Assembly: GCA_037142515.1 (NCBI GenBank)
Contig: JBAXAM010000001.1
Location: forward strand, 109,678 to 173,677
DNA length: 64,000 nucleotides
DNA from: JBAXAM01 sp037142515
Lineage (GTDB): Bacteria > Pseudomonadota > Gammaproteobacteria > UBA9339
Direction: 5' to 3'
Below the pieces are notes generated by a model, which saw only the letters and a program-made list of their open reading frames with translations, ran no database searches and had not been told where the DNA came from. Shown in pieces: positions 45,470 to 53,825 of this stretch; the first letter of the stretch is position 1; each line of letters starts with the position of its first letter. The translations under genes were made by a program, and so were the position numbers.

Positions 45470-47539
45470 CTATTTATGATCCATTATCCATATTCCGGTC
45501 CAATTCTCCGGAGGTTTTTTGCAAAAAACTTGACAACGCTCAACAAACATTTGCAATACATAATCTTGCTTATTTTCGGCTGCCAACTCAGAAAAAAGCT
45601 GCAGCGCTTTTTCCCACTCACCGCGCTCATATAAGGTAAAAGCTTCTCGGAAAGACTGATTATATCGCTCTAATTGCATATCTGGGATATCCGTCTTTTC
45701 ACCAAGCAACTCATAAACACAAGAACCCTGTTTTTTTCCTTTTACGGCAACTTTATCAATTAATCTAAATTTAAAATAATCTTTCACAACCCTATAAGTA
45801 TTTTCACTCACTAAAGTGTACGTTTTATATTCCTTATTTAAATTTTCTAAACGACTGGCTAAATTAACATCATCACCTAAAGCGGTATAACTCAATCTAT
45901 CATCAGAACCAACATTACCAACGATAACTTGCCCCGTATTAATCCCAATACGCGACCTATTATTCAATTGTGCACAAGCAGCTTGGATACGCACTGCCGC
46001 TTGGCAAGCATGTAATGCGTGCTCTGCATCATCAATTGGAGCTCCCCAAAAAGCCATAGCCCCATCACCTATATATTTATCTACAGTACCTCTTGTGTTT
46101 ATAATAATTTTTGTTATAGCTTGAAAATACTCTGACAAGTATTGCATTACTTTTTGTGGCGACATGCTTTCAGAGGTTGGAGTAAAATCTTCAATATCAG
46201 AAAATAACAGGGTCATTTCCTTAGTTTCACCACCCACTTCGGCGACCTTACCGCTTGAAATTAAATTTTTGACTAAGGTGGTTGGCATATACCGCTGAAA
46301 AGAACTAAGCGCGCTTTTCATTTTCATGAAACTATCTGCCATATAGCAGATTTCTTTAATTCGCGAATATAATTGCTTTACTTCCATAAGCCTTAGTTGA
46401 CAAATTAGTTCTGCGTCTTTTGCAAGCTTAACAATAGGCCTACTAATGCGAGAAGAAAAGATAATAGAGAATATGATACCAAGCACTACTGCGATAAAAA
46501 TAAAAATAAAAGAGAAGAAGATATTCCGTTGTAATGGGGCAACAATATCTTGGTATGGTGTTACGATAGCAATATTCCATTCAGCACTAGTTTTAATAGA
46601 TGGCATTTTTTCATAAGCAGCAATATATTTTTTGTTATCATAACTATAGATAAAAACCGACTTATGTGTTTTACGATAGAGAGAAAAAGACTGCTTTGCC
46701 CATGCAAGCCCTAGATCATCCAACTTCGGCATTTTATAGCCTTTAAGCAAATTGACATTAGCTCTGTAAGCCGTTATTAAATGCTCTTGATCATCACAAA
46801 TAAAAACAATACTGTTTTTAGTGACTTTTATATTCTCTACAAATGTAGATATTGCACCTAAAGGCATCTCCACACCAAAGATACCTCGCAACTGTGACGA
46901 CTTATCATAAACTGGGTAAGCCGCGTTAATTCCCAGCTCGCTTTTTTTCATACTCAAATATATAAGCGGATAGACCGACCAAACGGGACGCTTTTTAAAT
47001 TTTGCTTGCTGATACCAGGGCCTGGGCCTGGGATCAAAACTGGCTCCGGGAGCTTCTTTGGAGCCGATAAAATTCATATCCGAATCATATATATTCTCTA
47101 CGCTTTTAGTGTTTTCACCATCAATTATGATATTAGTATTTACTAGCTTCGTTTCCGCATTCCCCACCGCCTGATAAGTATTCGCTGATTTCTCTAGCTC
47201 ATAAAGATTACCCTTAGTATCTGCCCAAAAAGCAGAAACGATTGCCTCATCACCAGAAATGATAGCGTAAAGAAATCTCATGAAATCAACGGAGGGCTCC
47301 GGGGTAATAATATTCTTGGAAATTAATTTGGCTCCCACGGACGAGAAGCGACCGAGCGGTTGTAAATACCCTGATATCTGTTCACCAACTTTGCCACTAG
47401 CATTCTCAATAGTATCTTCAGTTGTTGTAATTAATATATCGTGCAAAGTAAAGTAATCAATACCAACGATAAACAATGAGACTCCAATTAACAAGGCTAA
47501 CAAGATACTTAAGATGCTAAAGCGAATGCTGATTTTCAT
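45470..47539 (-). CDS. Membrane sensor adenylate cyclase, class III (type IIIb)
   Basis: Predicted to make cAMP in response to an external ligand. 689 residues; GGAGG lies about nine bases before the ATG. Layout: TM1 (10-30), an extracytoplasmic double-Cache-like sensor (about 40-330, with PRPRPWYQQA), TM2 (~333-358), a HAMP-like linker and a cyclase domain (~430-620). Metal aspartates are in LLFSDIEDFT and DKYIGDGAMAFWG. The substrate lysine is in DKYIGD, with Thr at the partner position (YTALGDDVN), the type IIIb pattern associated with bicarbonate-responsive adenylate cyclases. The transition-state Asn and Arg are in NLASRLE. A short tail resembles a tetratricopeptide (TPR) unit. The 5120-aa giant begins 23 bases downstream. 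Confidence 0.9.
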   Translation of the reverse strand: MKISIRFSILSILLALLIGVSLFIVGIDYFTLHDILITTTEDTIENASGKVGEQISGYLQPLGRFSSVGAKLISKNIITPEPSVDFMRFLYAIISGDEAIVSAFWADTKGNLYELEKSANTYQAVGNAETKLVNTNIIIDGENTKSVENIYDSDMNFIGSKEAPGASFDPRPRPWYQQAKFKKRPVWSVYPLIYLSMKKSELGINAAYPVYDKSSQLRGIFGVEMPLGAISTFVENIKVTKNSIVFICDDQEHLITAYRANVNLLKGYKMPKLDDLGLAWAKQSFSLYRKTHKSVFIYSYDNKKYIAAYEKMPSIKTSAEWNIAIVTPYQDIVAPLQRNIFFSFIFIFIAVVLGIIFSIIFSSRISRPIVKLAKDAELICQLRLMEVKQLYSRIKEICYMADSFMKMKSALSSFQRYMPTTLVKNLISSGKVAEVGGETKEMTLLFSDIEDFTPTSESMSPQKVMQYLSEYFQAITKIIINTRGTVDKYIGDGAMAFWGAPIDDAEHALHACQAAVRIQAACAQLNNRSRIGINTGQVIVGNVGSDDRLSYTALGDDVNLASRLENLNKEYKTYTLVSENTYRVVKDYFKFRLIDKVAVKGKKQGSCVYELLGEKTDIPDMQLERYNQSFREAFTLYERGEWEKALQLFSELAAENKQDYVLQMFVERCQVFCKKPPENWTGIWIMDHK

Positions 47540-47560
47540 ACCACGCCCCCTCCCAGCGTC

Positions 47561-47839
47561 TCATTTGCCCTTGTGCTTATCTATTTGACGTATCAATTTG
47601 TCAATTAAAAGGTCAATGGTTTTATACATATCTTCTGACTCTGCGCTAGCATAAACTTCAAAGCCTGGAATATGGACGGTTGCTTCGGCAACTTGCAGTA
47701 GCTTATTAATATTAAAAAAAACGTGGATACTGGTAATATGATCAGAGTGTTTTTGTAAGCGCTCGAATTTTTTCGTGGCGAAATCGTGTAGTGTCCGTGT
47801 GATCCCAACGCCGTGTCCAGAAAATTGAATAGGCAGCAT
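47561..47839 (-). CDS. hpf: Ribosome hibernation promoting factor (short form)
   Basis: Binds the decoding site of idle ribosomes and promotes their dimerisation in stationary phase. 92 residues, the size of short HPF/YfiA. A very good ribosome binding site (AGGAGG) stands seven bases before the ATG. Family features are the N-terminal beta strand IQFSGHGVGIT, TRTLHDFATKKFERLQKH, and the EATVHIPGFEVYASAESEDMY region that binds rRNA. It follows lptB by 38 bases. In most gammaproteobacteria rpoN sits between lptB and hpf; here it does not. Confidence 0.92.
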   Translation of the reverse strand: MLPIQFSGHGVGITRTLHDFATKKFERLQKHSDHITSIHVFFNINKLLQVAEATVHIPGFEVYASAESEDMYKTIDLLIDKLIRQIDKHKGK

Positions 47840-47877
47840 TTTGTATCCTCCTTTAATTGTTAAGTTTACACTATACT

Positions 47878-48603
47878 CTACAAATTAAAACCCTCCCCCA
47901 AATATACTTTTCGTACATTCTTGTCTTGCAGTATTTCTTTTGGTGTTCCTTGGGAAATAATCTCACCATTATTAACTATATAGGCACGATGACAAATATC
48001 CAGGGTTTCGCGCACATTGTGATCAGTTATTAGGACGCCGATTTTGCGCTCATGAAGCTGATAAATAATTCGCTTAATATCAATTACTGAAATTGGATCA
48101 ATACCAGCAAATGGTTCGTCTAAAAGAATGAATTTTGGCTCTAAAGCCAATGCCCTTGCAATTTCAACCCGACGACGCTCACCACCAGAGAGACTAATAC
48201 CAACATTATCTCGAAGTTGACTTATATGAAATTCATCAAGTAAGTTTTCACAAATTGTTTGACGTTGTTCCGGGGTTAGTTCTTGGCGTAACTCTAGAAT
48301 CGCCATAATATTATCGGAAACACTGAGTTTACGAAAAACAGAAGGCTCTTGTGGTAGGTAACCAATACCTAAACGAGCACGTTCATGCATAGAGAGATTA
48401 GTAATATCTTTGTCATCTAAAAATATTTTACCGCCATTCAAACCAATTAAACCAAGAGTCATGTAAAAACTTGTGGTTTTGCCCGCTCCGTTTGGACCAA
48501 GCAAACCAATAATCTCAGAGCTTTTTATAGAAAAAGAAACATCCTTGACGACAATTCGACCTTTGTAAATTTTTTTTAAGTGTTCAGTTTTTAATATACC
48601 CAT
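47878..48603 (-). CDS. lptB: LPS export ABC transporter ATPase LptB
   Basis: Cytoplasmic ATPase of the LptB2FGC complex that extracts LPS from the inner membrane. 241 residues, matching the family. Walker A GPNGAGKTT, Q-loop YLPQEPSVFRKL, signature SLSGGERRRVEIARAL, Walker B FILLDEPFAGIDP and switch His in LITDHNVRETLD are all intact. The FAGIDP and NVRETL wording is characteristic of LptB. It starts two bases after the lptA stop without its own ribosome binding site. No lptC is visible upstream, where ffh sits instead. Confidence 0.96.
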   Translation of the reverse strand: MGILKTEHLKKIYKGRIVVKDVSFSIKSSEIIGLLGPNGAGKTTSFYMTLGLIGLNGGKIFLDDKDITNLSMHERARLGIGYLPQEPSVFRKLSVSDNIMAILELRQELTPEQRQTICENLLDEFHISQLRDNVGISLSGGERRRVEIARALALEPKFILLDEPFAGIDPISVIDIKRIIYQLHERKIGVLITDHNVRETLDICHRAYIVNNGEIISQGTPKEILQDKNVRKVYLGEGFNL

Positions 48604-48605
48604 AT

Positions 48606-49031
48606 TTATTTAAAAGAATATTCAATATGTGGTCCACTATATTTGTCCTGCCCCGCAACAACTTGCCCATTACCTTCCAAAACCATTAAGCTTTTATCTG
48701 GATAAATCGTAATCAAATCGGCGTCAGCATCAACTGGTTTTTTGTCATTACCCATGACTGTACTGTAATGAGAGTGTTCGCCAGAAGCAACTATTTTATT
48801 AATTCTACCGCTAGGTATTCTATGGATAGTAATTTGCCCTGCGCGCAGGTTAGTTACACCTTGGTTAAACTTAGCATTACCAAAATACATGCAAATGTTT
48901 TCGCTGTTTTGGCGCTTACAAATAGCAGAGTTAGAGCTCAGCCTGGTTGTTGATTTTTCACCAGCAGACAGAGCAAGCGAAGCATCAACAACAATAATCA
49001 ACATTAATACTATTATTAATTTCTTTTTCAA
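48606..49031 (-). CDS. lptA: LPS transport periplasmic protein LptA
   Basis: Periplasmic bridge protein that carries LPS between the inner membrane complex and LptDE. 141 residues, shorter than E. coli LptA (185). A signal peptide (KKKLIIVLMLIIVVDASLAL) precedes an OstA-like beta-jellyroll with FGNAKFNQGVTNLRAGQITI, INKIVASGEHSHYST and ADLITIYPDKSLMVLEGNG. One repeat may be missing at the C-terminus compared with E. coli. It overlaps the ffh stop by four bases, an unusual partner. Confidence 0.88.
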   Translation of the reverse strand: MKKKLIIVLMLIIVVDASLALSAGEKSTTRLSSNSAICKRQNSENICMYFGNAKFNQGVTNLRAGQITIHRIPSGRINKIVASGEHSHYSTVMGNDKKPVDADADLITIYPDKSLMVLEGNGQVVAGQDKYSGPHIEYSFK

Positions 49032-50371
49032 GACGGTAAGGCTCCTTGCATTTGTTTCATCATATTCATCATTTTTGCGCCCTTGAGGCGCTGCATCATT
49101 TTTTGCATTTGCTCAAACTGCTTGATCAGACGACTTACATCTTGTACTTGGGTACCTGATCCACGGGCAATTCTTTGTTTGTTTGATCCTTTGATAAACG
49201 CGGGAAAATGGCGCTCGCGCAAAGTCATAGAGTTGATAATTGCTTCCATTTTTACGAATGTTTGATCGTTAACCGCTGTTTTTGCTTGTGCAACGGCTCC
49301 CAAACCCGGCAATTTACTTAAGATAGCACTAGCGCCGCCCATATTGCGCATTTGCTGTAGCTGGGTAAGAAAGTCTTCGAAATCGAATGCTTTTCCTTTC
49401 TGAAATTTTTTTGCCAATTTTTTGGCTTTTTCATGATCAACCCTGCGATGAGCGTCTTCGACCAAAGTCAAAACATCGCCCATACCCAAAATTCGCGAGG
49501 CGATTCTATCTGGATGAAAAGGCTCAAAAGCATCGATTTTTTCACCGCTACCGATAAATTTAATCGGCTGCCCAGTTACCACATGTATCGCCAATGCTGC
49601 TCCACCACGCGCATCACCATCAGTTTTGGTAAGAATAATACCGGTCAAAGGTACTGTTTCCATAAAAACTTTGGCAGCATTAACAGCATCCTGTCCCATC
49701 ATACTATCAACAACAAATAGAGTTTCTGTTGGCTGAATTTCATGATGAATACGCTTTATTTCTTCCATCATTTTTTGATCGATATGGAGACGACCAGCAG
49801 TGTCTATAATTACGCTGTCTCGAAACTGATTTTTCGCCTGAGCTATAGCAGCTTTGGCAATTTCTACTGGATCGTCATGAACGCTACTTGGAAAATAGCT
49901 AGCACCAACTTGTTGGGCCAAAACTTGCAACTGCTCAATTGCAGCTGGCCTATAAACATCGAGACTAGTCAAGAGTGCGGATTTTTTCTGGGTTGTTTTT
50001 AGCCAATTGGCCAATTTTGCAACAGTAGTAGTTTTACCGCACCCTTGAAGACCTACTAGCATAATCACTACAGGAGGTCGCGTGTGTAAATTAAGAGCAG
50101 CACTGCCTTCTCCCAAAATTTTAACCAACTCATCATACACAACCTTAATAAACGCTTCGCCTGGTCTTATACTCTGTAGAACTTCTTGACCAATTGCCTT
50201 TGCTTGAACTCCATCAAGAAAAGTTTTAATTACCGGCAAAGCAACATCAGCCTCCAAAAGCGCTGTGCGTATTGTACTAAGAGACTCTTGAATATTTTCT
50301 TTGGTTAAGCGCCCCTGGCCCATTAAGCTTTTGACAATACCAGTAAGATGCTCTGAAAGATTACTAAACAT
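49028..50371 (-). CDS. ffh: Signal recognition particle protein Ffh
   Basis: GTPase that binds signal sequences emerging from the ribosome and, with 4.5S RNA, delivers them to FtsY. 447 residues (E. coli 453). The N domain is followed by G1 GLQGCGKTTTVAKLA, IIDTAGRLH and LTKTDGDARGG. The Met-rich M domain includes the RNA-binding RIARGSGTQVQDVSRLIKQF and ends MMNMMKQMQGALPS. The ATG is preceded by AGGGG. rpsP, the usual partner, is absent; lptA overlaps its 3' end by four bases. Confidence 0.97.
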   Translation of the reverse strand: MFSNLSEHLTGIVKSLMGQGRLTKENIQESLSTIRTALLEADVALPVIKTFLDGVQAKAIGQEVLQSIRPGEAFIKVVYDELVKILGEGSAALNLHTRPPVVIMLVGLQGCGKTTTVAKLANWLKTTQKKSALLTSLDVYRPAAIEQLQVLAQQVGASYFPSSVHDDPVEIAKAAIAQAKNQFRDSVIIDTAGRLHIDQKMMEEIKRIHHEIQPTETLFVVDSMMGQDAVNAAKVFMETVPLTGIILTKTDGDARGGAALAIHVVTGQPIKFIGSGEKIDAFEPFHPDRIASRILGMGDVLTLVEDAHRRVDHEKAKKLAKKFQKGKAFDFEDFLTQLQQMRNMGGASAILSKLPGLGAVAQAKTAVNDQTFVKMEAIINSMTLRERHFPAFIKGSNKQRIARGSGTQVQDVSRLIKQFEQMQKMMQRLKGAKMMNMMKQMQGALPS

Positions 50372-50406
50372 AACACCCCTATTTTCGTATAATCATAATC
50401 ATAAGC

Positions 50407-50412
50407 ATTATA
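50407..50412 (-). promoter_or_regulatory. Probable -10 box for the ffh-lptA-lptB-hpf run
   Basis: A perfect TATAAT on the minus strand places the start of transcription about 30 bases before the ffh ATG. The -35 region holds only TTTCAA- or TTGAAT-like sequences at imperfect spacing. Confidence 0.38.
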
Positions 50413-50453
50413 GATTATTAGCACAAAATTTGAAATTCAATTTGATTATAAAT

Positions 50454-51329
50454 TTAAAACATGATGAGACAGATGTGATAATGGGGCGGGAGTTTGCACA
50501 TATAGTCAACACAGGGCATCGTATTTACCAAACCTCGCGGCACGGAACTTACCATCACCACCACCATCTTTACAACAAACAGACCAACACTCTCTTCTGG
50601 TTTCCATATTTGGACGCTTAAACAAGCGGAATTATCAATCGTAGCTACAGCAGTATTACTAGAAGACCAAACAACTGAGTCCGTTATGTCTTGTCTCGAA
50701 TTATCATCATAGATACCCGTAGCTGTAAACTGTAGCTGGTTATCTTCTGCTGTGCCCAGCTTGTCTAAATTCACTGCTATTGATTCTAACAATTTTTCTA
50801 ATATTTTAAATATCTTTAATTCATCACGGTCAATTAAATATACGTATACGCAACCCCCTATTACTGTCGCATCTAGGGGCTTGTTACAGCACCCCGCCTC
50901 TGTTTCTTTCCACTTTAAGTTTTCAACAAAAACAGGGGCCGCTTGATTTTCTATGTGAATTCTCTTTAATGCGCAACCGCTGTTTAAATAAGCATATTTC
51001 CCCACCACTGCCACTCCGCAAATCAAACTATCTGCATTAAAGTTACCAACTAAAAAGGGCGCTTCAGGCTTTGATGACACGTCAACTATTTTCAAACCAC
51101 CGCTTGTTGCAATGTACGCATAATTCCCGGCCTTTACTACGCTACCAACTGCTCCACCACCTATCTTTAAACTACCAACCAAGGTGGGATATTCAGGTTT
51201 TGATATATTAACCACTTTCAAATTATCGTCGCGTATAACATACGCGTATTTTCCTGATGCCTCAGCTTTTACTTCGCCAATACCATCAAGCTGTTGATCA
51301 GATATCTTTAAGCCAATCACCGCTTCCAA
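50454..51329 (-). CDS. LVIVD-repeat protein, 3' fragment after frameshift
   Basis: 291 residues from a TTG start that overlaps the preceding fragment by 32 bases in another frame. It continues the same repeat series: YAYVIRDDNLKVVNISKPEY, YAYIATSGGLKIVDVSSKPE and a less conserved copy, each about 42 residues and typical of LVIVD beta-propeller repeats. A Big_2-like (bacterial Ig) segment follows, with FTATGIYDDNSRQDITDSVV and WSSSNTAVATIDNS. After that the sequence stops resembling an Ig domain and becomes Met/Val- and Cys/His-rich, which suggests a second frameshift near 50620. It has no signal peptide of its own, so it is most likely the downstream part of a broken exported protein. Confidence 0.6.
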   Translation of the reverse strand: MEAVIGLKISDQQLDGIGEVKAEASGKYAYVIRDDNLKVVNISKPEYPTLVGSLKIGGGAVGSVVKAGNYAYIATSGGLKIVDVSSKPEAPFLVGNFNADSLICGVAVVGKYAYLNSGCALKRIHIENQAAPVFVENLKWKETEAGCCNKPLDATVIGGCVYVYLIDRDELKIFKILEKLLESIAVNLDKLGTAEDNQLQFTATGIYDDNSRQDITDSVVWSSSNTAVATIDNSACLSVQIWKPEESVGLFVVKMVVVMVSSVPRGLVNTMPCVDYMCKLPPHYHICLIMF

Positions 51330-51891
51330 TACGCTTTAGAGTTTCATTTTCTATAGCATAAATCTCGTCGTCAACAACAACATATGAGGCATTTGGGCTG
51401 CTTTTTAATAGATCGTTAAAACTTTTCTTATCCAATTCTGACATTATATACAGGTCACACTCCCCTGAAATACCAACCAATGATGGAGCCTCTGGCTTTG
51501 ATATATCAATCACTTTTAAACTACCATCACACATAACATACGCATAATCTCCTGCCACTGTCGCTTCTGAACAAGTTTTGCTGTCTAATTCTAAGTTGCC
51601 AATCAAAACAGGAGCCTTCAAATTTGTTACGTCAATTATTCGCAACCGTTCTACAGGCAACATTTTCCCTATAAGACAAAACCCACTGGCGCTTGGGTCA
51701 CTACAAAGCATAATGAAAGAAACACCAACCACATACGCAAAATTATTTACTACCGTCATTCCAGCATAAGAACCATTATCTAATTCTAAACTTCCAACTA
51801 AATCAAGAGGTTTGGCTAACAAAGAGCTGGGAAACATTATTGTCACAATCAAAAAAGCAGCGCGACACCAAAATTTACAAAACTCTACCAT
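51298..51891 (-). CDS. LVIVD-repeat exported protein, 5' fragment
   Basis: 197 residues; GGAGG stands ten bases before the ATG. A signal peptide (residues 1-26, ending SSLLAKP) is followed by LVIVD-type repeats: PLDLVGSLELDNGSYAGMTV, LRIIDVTNLKAPVLIGNLEL and LKVIDISKPEAPSLVG. The family is a predicted beta propeller exported to the periplasm or surface; its role is not established. The frame ends at 51298 in mid-repeat while homologous repeats continue in the next frame from about 51320, so the gene was probably one frame of about 480 residues. Programmed frameshifting or a sequencing error remains possible. Confidence 0.68.
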   Translation of the reverse strand: MVEFCKFWCRAAFLIVTIMFPSSLLAKPLDLVGSLELDNGSYAGMTVVNNFAYVVGVSFIMLCSDPSASGFCLIGKMLPVERLRIIDVTNLKAPVLIGNLELDSKTCSEATVAGDYAYVMCDGSLKVIDISKPEAPSLVGISGECDLYIMSELDKKSFNDLLKSSPNASYVVVDDEIYAIENETLKRIGSGDWLKDI

Positions 51892-52175
51892 GGATTCTTA
51901 ACCTCCGTTTTTAAAATACCAACAGGGGTCACATCTTGAATCGTGAATTTCTATGACCGCTAATTATTTTACTAATTGTAGATGGATGCAAAAAAAAAGC
52001 GCTTTCGCAATTTGATTAATCGCTACTCCACTTTTGTAGCGTAACTCGTATGTTATTTTATTTCTACTGTCTTTTGTCCGGACTTGGCATCTTTGATTAA
52101 AAAACACGGGGTGATTGCTTCTATAAATAAGTATAAAATACTAATTTTCTAAACTCAAATTTTAGTGAGAATTAT
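51892..52175. other. Intergenic region between divergent accessory genes
   Basis: 284 bases. The left end holds the GGAGG ribosome binding site of the LVIVD gene. Near the right end TATAAA (52122) and TATAAAAT (52132) could be -10 boxes for the RhuM/Fic gene, but no well-placed -35 is visible. I see no tRNA, repeat or terminator. Confidence 0.5.
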
Positions 52176-53165
52176 ATGAATGAAAAAATAACAAATAATA
52201 AGATTTTAATTTACAAAACAGAATCAGGACAATATACCGTTGACGTACTACTAGATGGCGATACCGTATGGCTTACGCAAAATCAGATGGCAGAGCTTTT
52301 TGATAAGTCGAAATCAACGATAAATGAGCACATTCAAAATATTTATGATGAAAAAGAGCTTGTTTTGTATGAAACTATGAGAAAATTCGGAATTTCCGAA
52401 TTTTCTACTAAACCCACAAATTATTACAATTTAGACATAATTATTTCTGTCGGTTATAGGGTTAAGTCGTTACGCGGCACACAATTTCGTATCTGGGCAA
52501 CACGCACCCTCAAAGAACATTTACTTAAAGGTTATACTTTAAATCAAAAGCGCTTAGCTAAAACCGGTGTTAAAGAATTAGAATCTGCTTTGCAATTTAT
52601 CAAACAAGCAAGTGATAGGCGCCAATTAACCAGCGAAGAAGCACAGGGATTACTAGAAGTTATTACTAAATATGCCAAATCATGGTTGCTATTAAAAACT
52701 TATGATGAAGATAGTTTACCACAAACAACAGGACAAGTACCAAGGTTTAGTCTTACTTACGAGTATGCTTTAAGTGCTATAATAAAACTCAAAAAAGTAC
52801 TAATGGATAAAAATGAAGCCAGTGATATTTTTGGCAATGAGCGCGAACATGGTTTAGATGCTGTCTTGGGCAATCTTGAGCAAAGCTTTGGCGATCAAGA
52901 ACTTTATCCAACGCTTGAAGAAAAAGCAGCCCACTTACTTTACTTCATCATCAAAGACCATCCGTTTTCCGATGGTAATAAGCGCATTGCATCACTACTT
53001 TTTATTCACTATCTCAATAAAAATAACCACCTATACAAAACCAATGGCGAAATGCTTATTAATGATAATGCACTTGTGGCTCTAGCATTACTAATCGCAG
53101 AAAGCGAACCAAAAAGTAAGGACCTGATGATCTCACTGATTAAAAATTTACTATCTGAGAAATAA
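52176..53165 (+). CDS. RhuM-family protein with C-terminal Fic/Doc domain
   Basis: 329 residues. The N-terminal RhuM part has TVWLTQNQMAELFDKSKSTI, a helix-turn-helix-like segment, then YYNLDIIISVGYRVKSLRGT and QFRIWATRTLKEHLLKGYTL, all typical of the virulence-associated RhuM family. The C-terminal domain carries HPFSDGNKRIAS near residues 260-271, the HxFx(D/N)xNKR motif of Doc-type Fic proteins, which phosphorylate or AMPylate targets. No separate antitoxin is seen next to it, so regulation may be internal or the protein may not be a toxin. A Shine-Dalgarno-like GTGAGAA lies before the ATG. The gene sits alone in accessory DNA. Confidence 0.85.
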   Translation: MNEKITNNKILIYKTESGQYTVDVLLDGDTVWLTQNQMAELFDKSKSTINEHIQNIYDEKELVLYETMRKFGISEFSTKPTNYYNLDIIISVGYRVKSLRGTQFRIWATRTLKEHLLKGYTLNQKRLAKTGVKELESALQFIKQASDRRQLTSEEAQGLLEVITKYAKSWLLLKTYDEDSLPQTTGQVPRFSLTYEYALSAIIKLKKVLMDKNEASDIFGNEREHGLDAVLGNLEQSFGDQELYPTLEEKAAHLLYFIIKDHPFSDGNKRIASLLFIHYLNKNNHLYKTNGEMLINDNALVALALLIAESEPKSKDLMISLIKNLLSEK

Positions 53166-53246
53166 CCTGCTATACCACTTGAATTCAACTCATAAGTGCA
53201 ACCTTGTTAATATAATTCAATATCTGACCCCGCACCGCCCTGCGTG

Positions 53247-53825
53247 TTAAGCTACAAAATGATCTAAAGTAATTAAATTATGATTTGGATGTTTTTTTAA
53301 GCCTATATCTACCCTTTGTAATTCTGGATTAACCGGAGGATGGTCGTCGTACACAAAATAGTCATCAGCAAGATTCAATTTTTTCATCAACTCTATGATA
53401 TAAAAAGACTGCTTGGTGTATGGCTTAACATATGGTTTAGAAGCCCAAAATGTTTTATGGTACTTATATGTAATAAAAAAACCAAAACATAACTGTTCTT
53501 CTGGATAAAGAACCCAACGAGAAATTGTTAACATTACTAAGGTGTTTTTTATTTCTTCCGCATTGTTGTTTTTACAAAAATAACTTACTAAGCTGTTCAA
53601 ATGCTTCAGTGAATATTTAAGCAAATACAAATCTTTTTCTTCCTGTGAAAATCGTTTCAGGAAAGAAATATCAGCATAAGTGTTATAAATAGGAACCTCT
53701 TCACAATCTTCCCACTTTGTTCTAAAAAAATCCTCAGGGGTTAGTTCGTTACTCCTTTTTATTAACCTATCAAAATTTTTATCTAAATAATCTGTAATTT
53801 TTTTATCATCCATATCAGTTCTCAT
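53247..53825 (-). CDS. Putative immunity protein for the RHS toxin
   Basis: 192 residues from ATG 53825, which overlaps the RHS stop as TAATG; an in-frame ATG at 53837 is also possible. The sequence is mostly helical, acidic at the start and rich in aromatic residues (WVLYPEEQLCFGFFITYKYH). It contains no signal peptide or membrane segment, so it should be cytoplasmic. I do not recognise the family. Its position immediately after the toxin-bearing C-terminus, with overlapping codons, is the classical arrangement for an RHS/CDI immunity gene; that role is inferred from position only. Confidence 0.65.
   Translation of the reverse strand: MRTDMDDKKITDYLDKNFDRLIKRSNELTPEDFFRTKWEDCEEVPIYNTYADISFLKRFSQEEKDLYLLKYSLKHLNSLVSYFCKNNNAEEIKNTLVMLTISRWVLYPEEQLCFGFFITYKYHKTFWASKPYVKPYTKQSFYIIELMKKLNLADDYFVYDDHPPVNPELQRVDIGLKKHPNHNLITLDHFVA

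Noticed and set aside
46974..46990. A 15-base copy of the CCGACCAAACGGGAC arm found in the parB-downstream hairpin
   Set aside because: It lies inside the cyclase coding sequence in a well-conserved frame and has no partner arm. A 15-base match between two places in 64 kb is expected by chance.
53210..53246. GC-rich patch (cccgcaccgccctgcgtg) after the RhuM/Fic gene as a terminator or att site
   Set aside because: No stable stem followed by T residues and no direct repeat partner was found.
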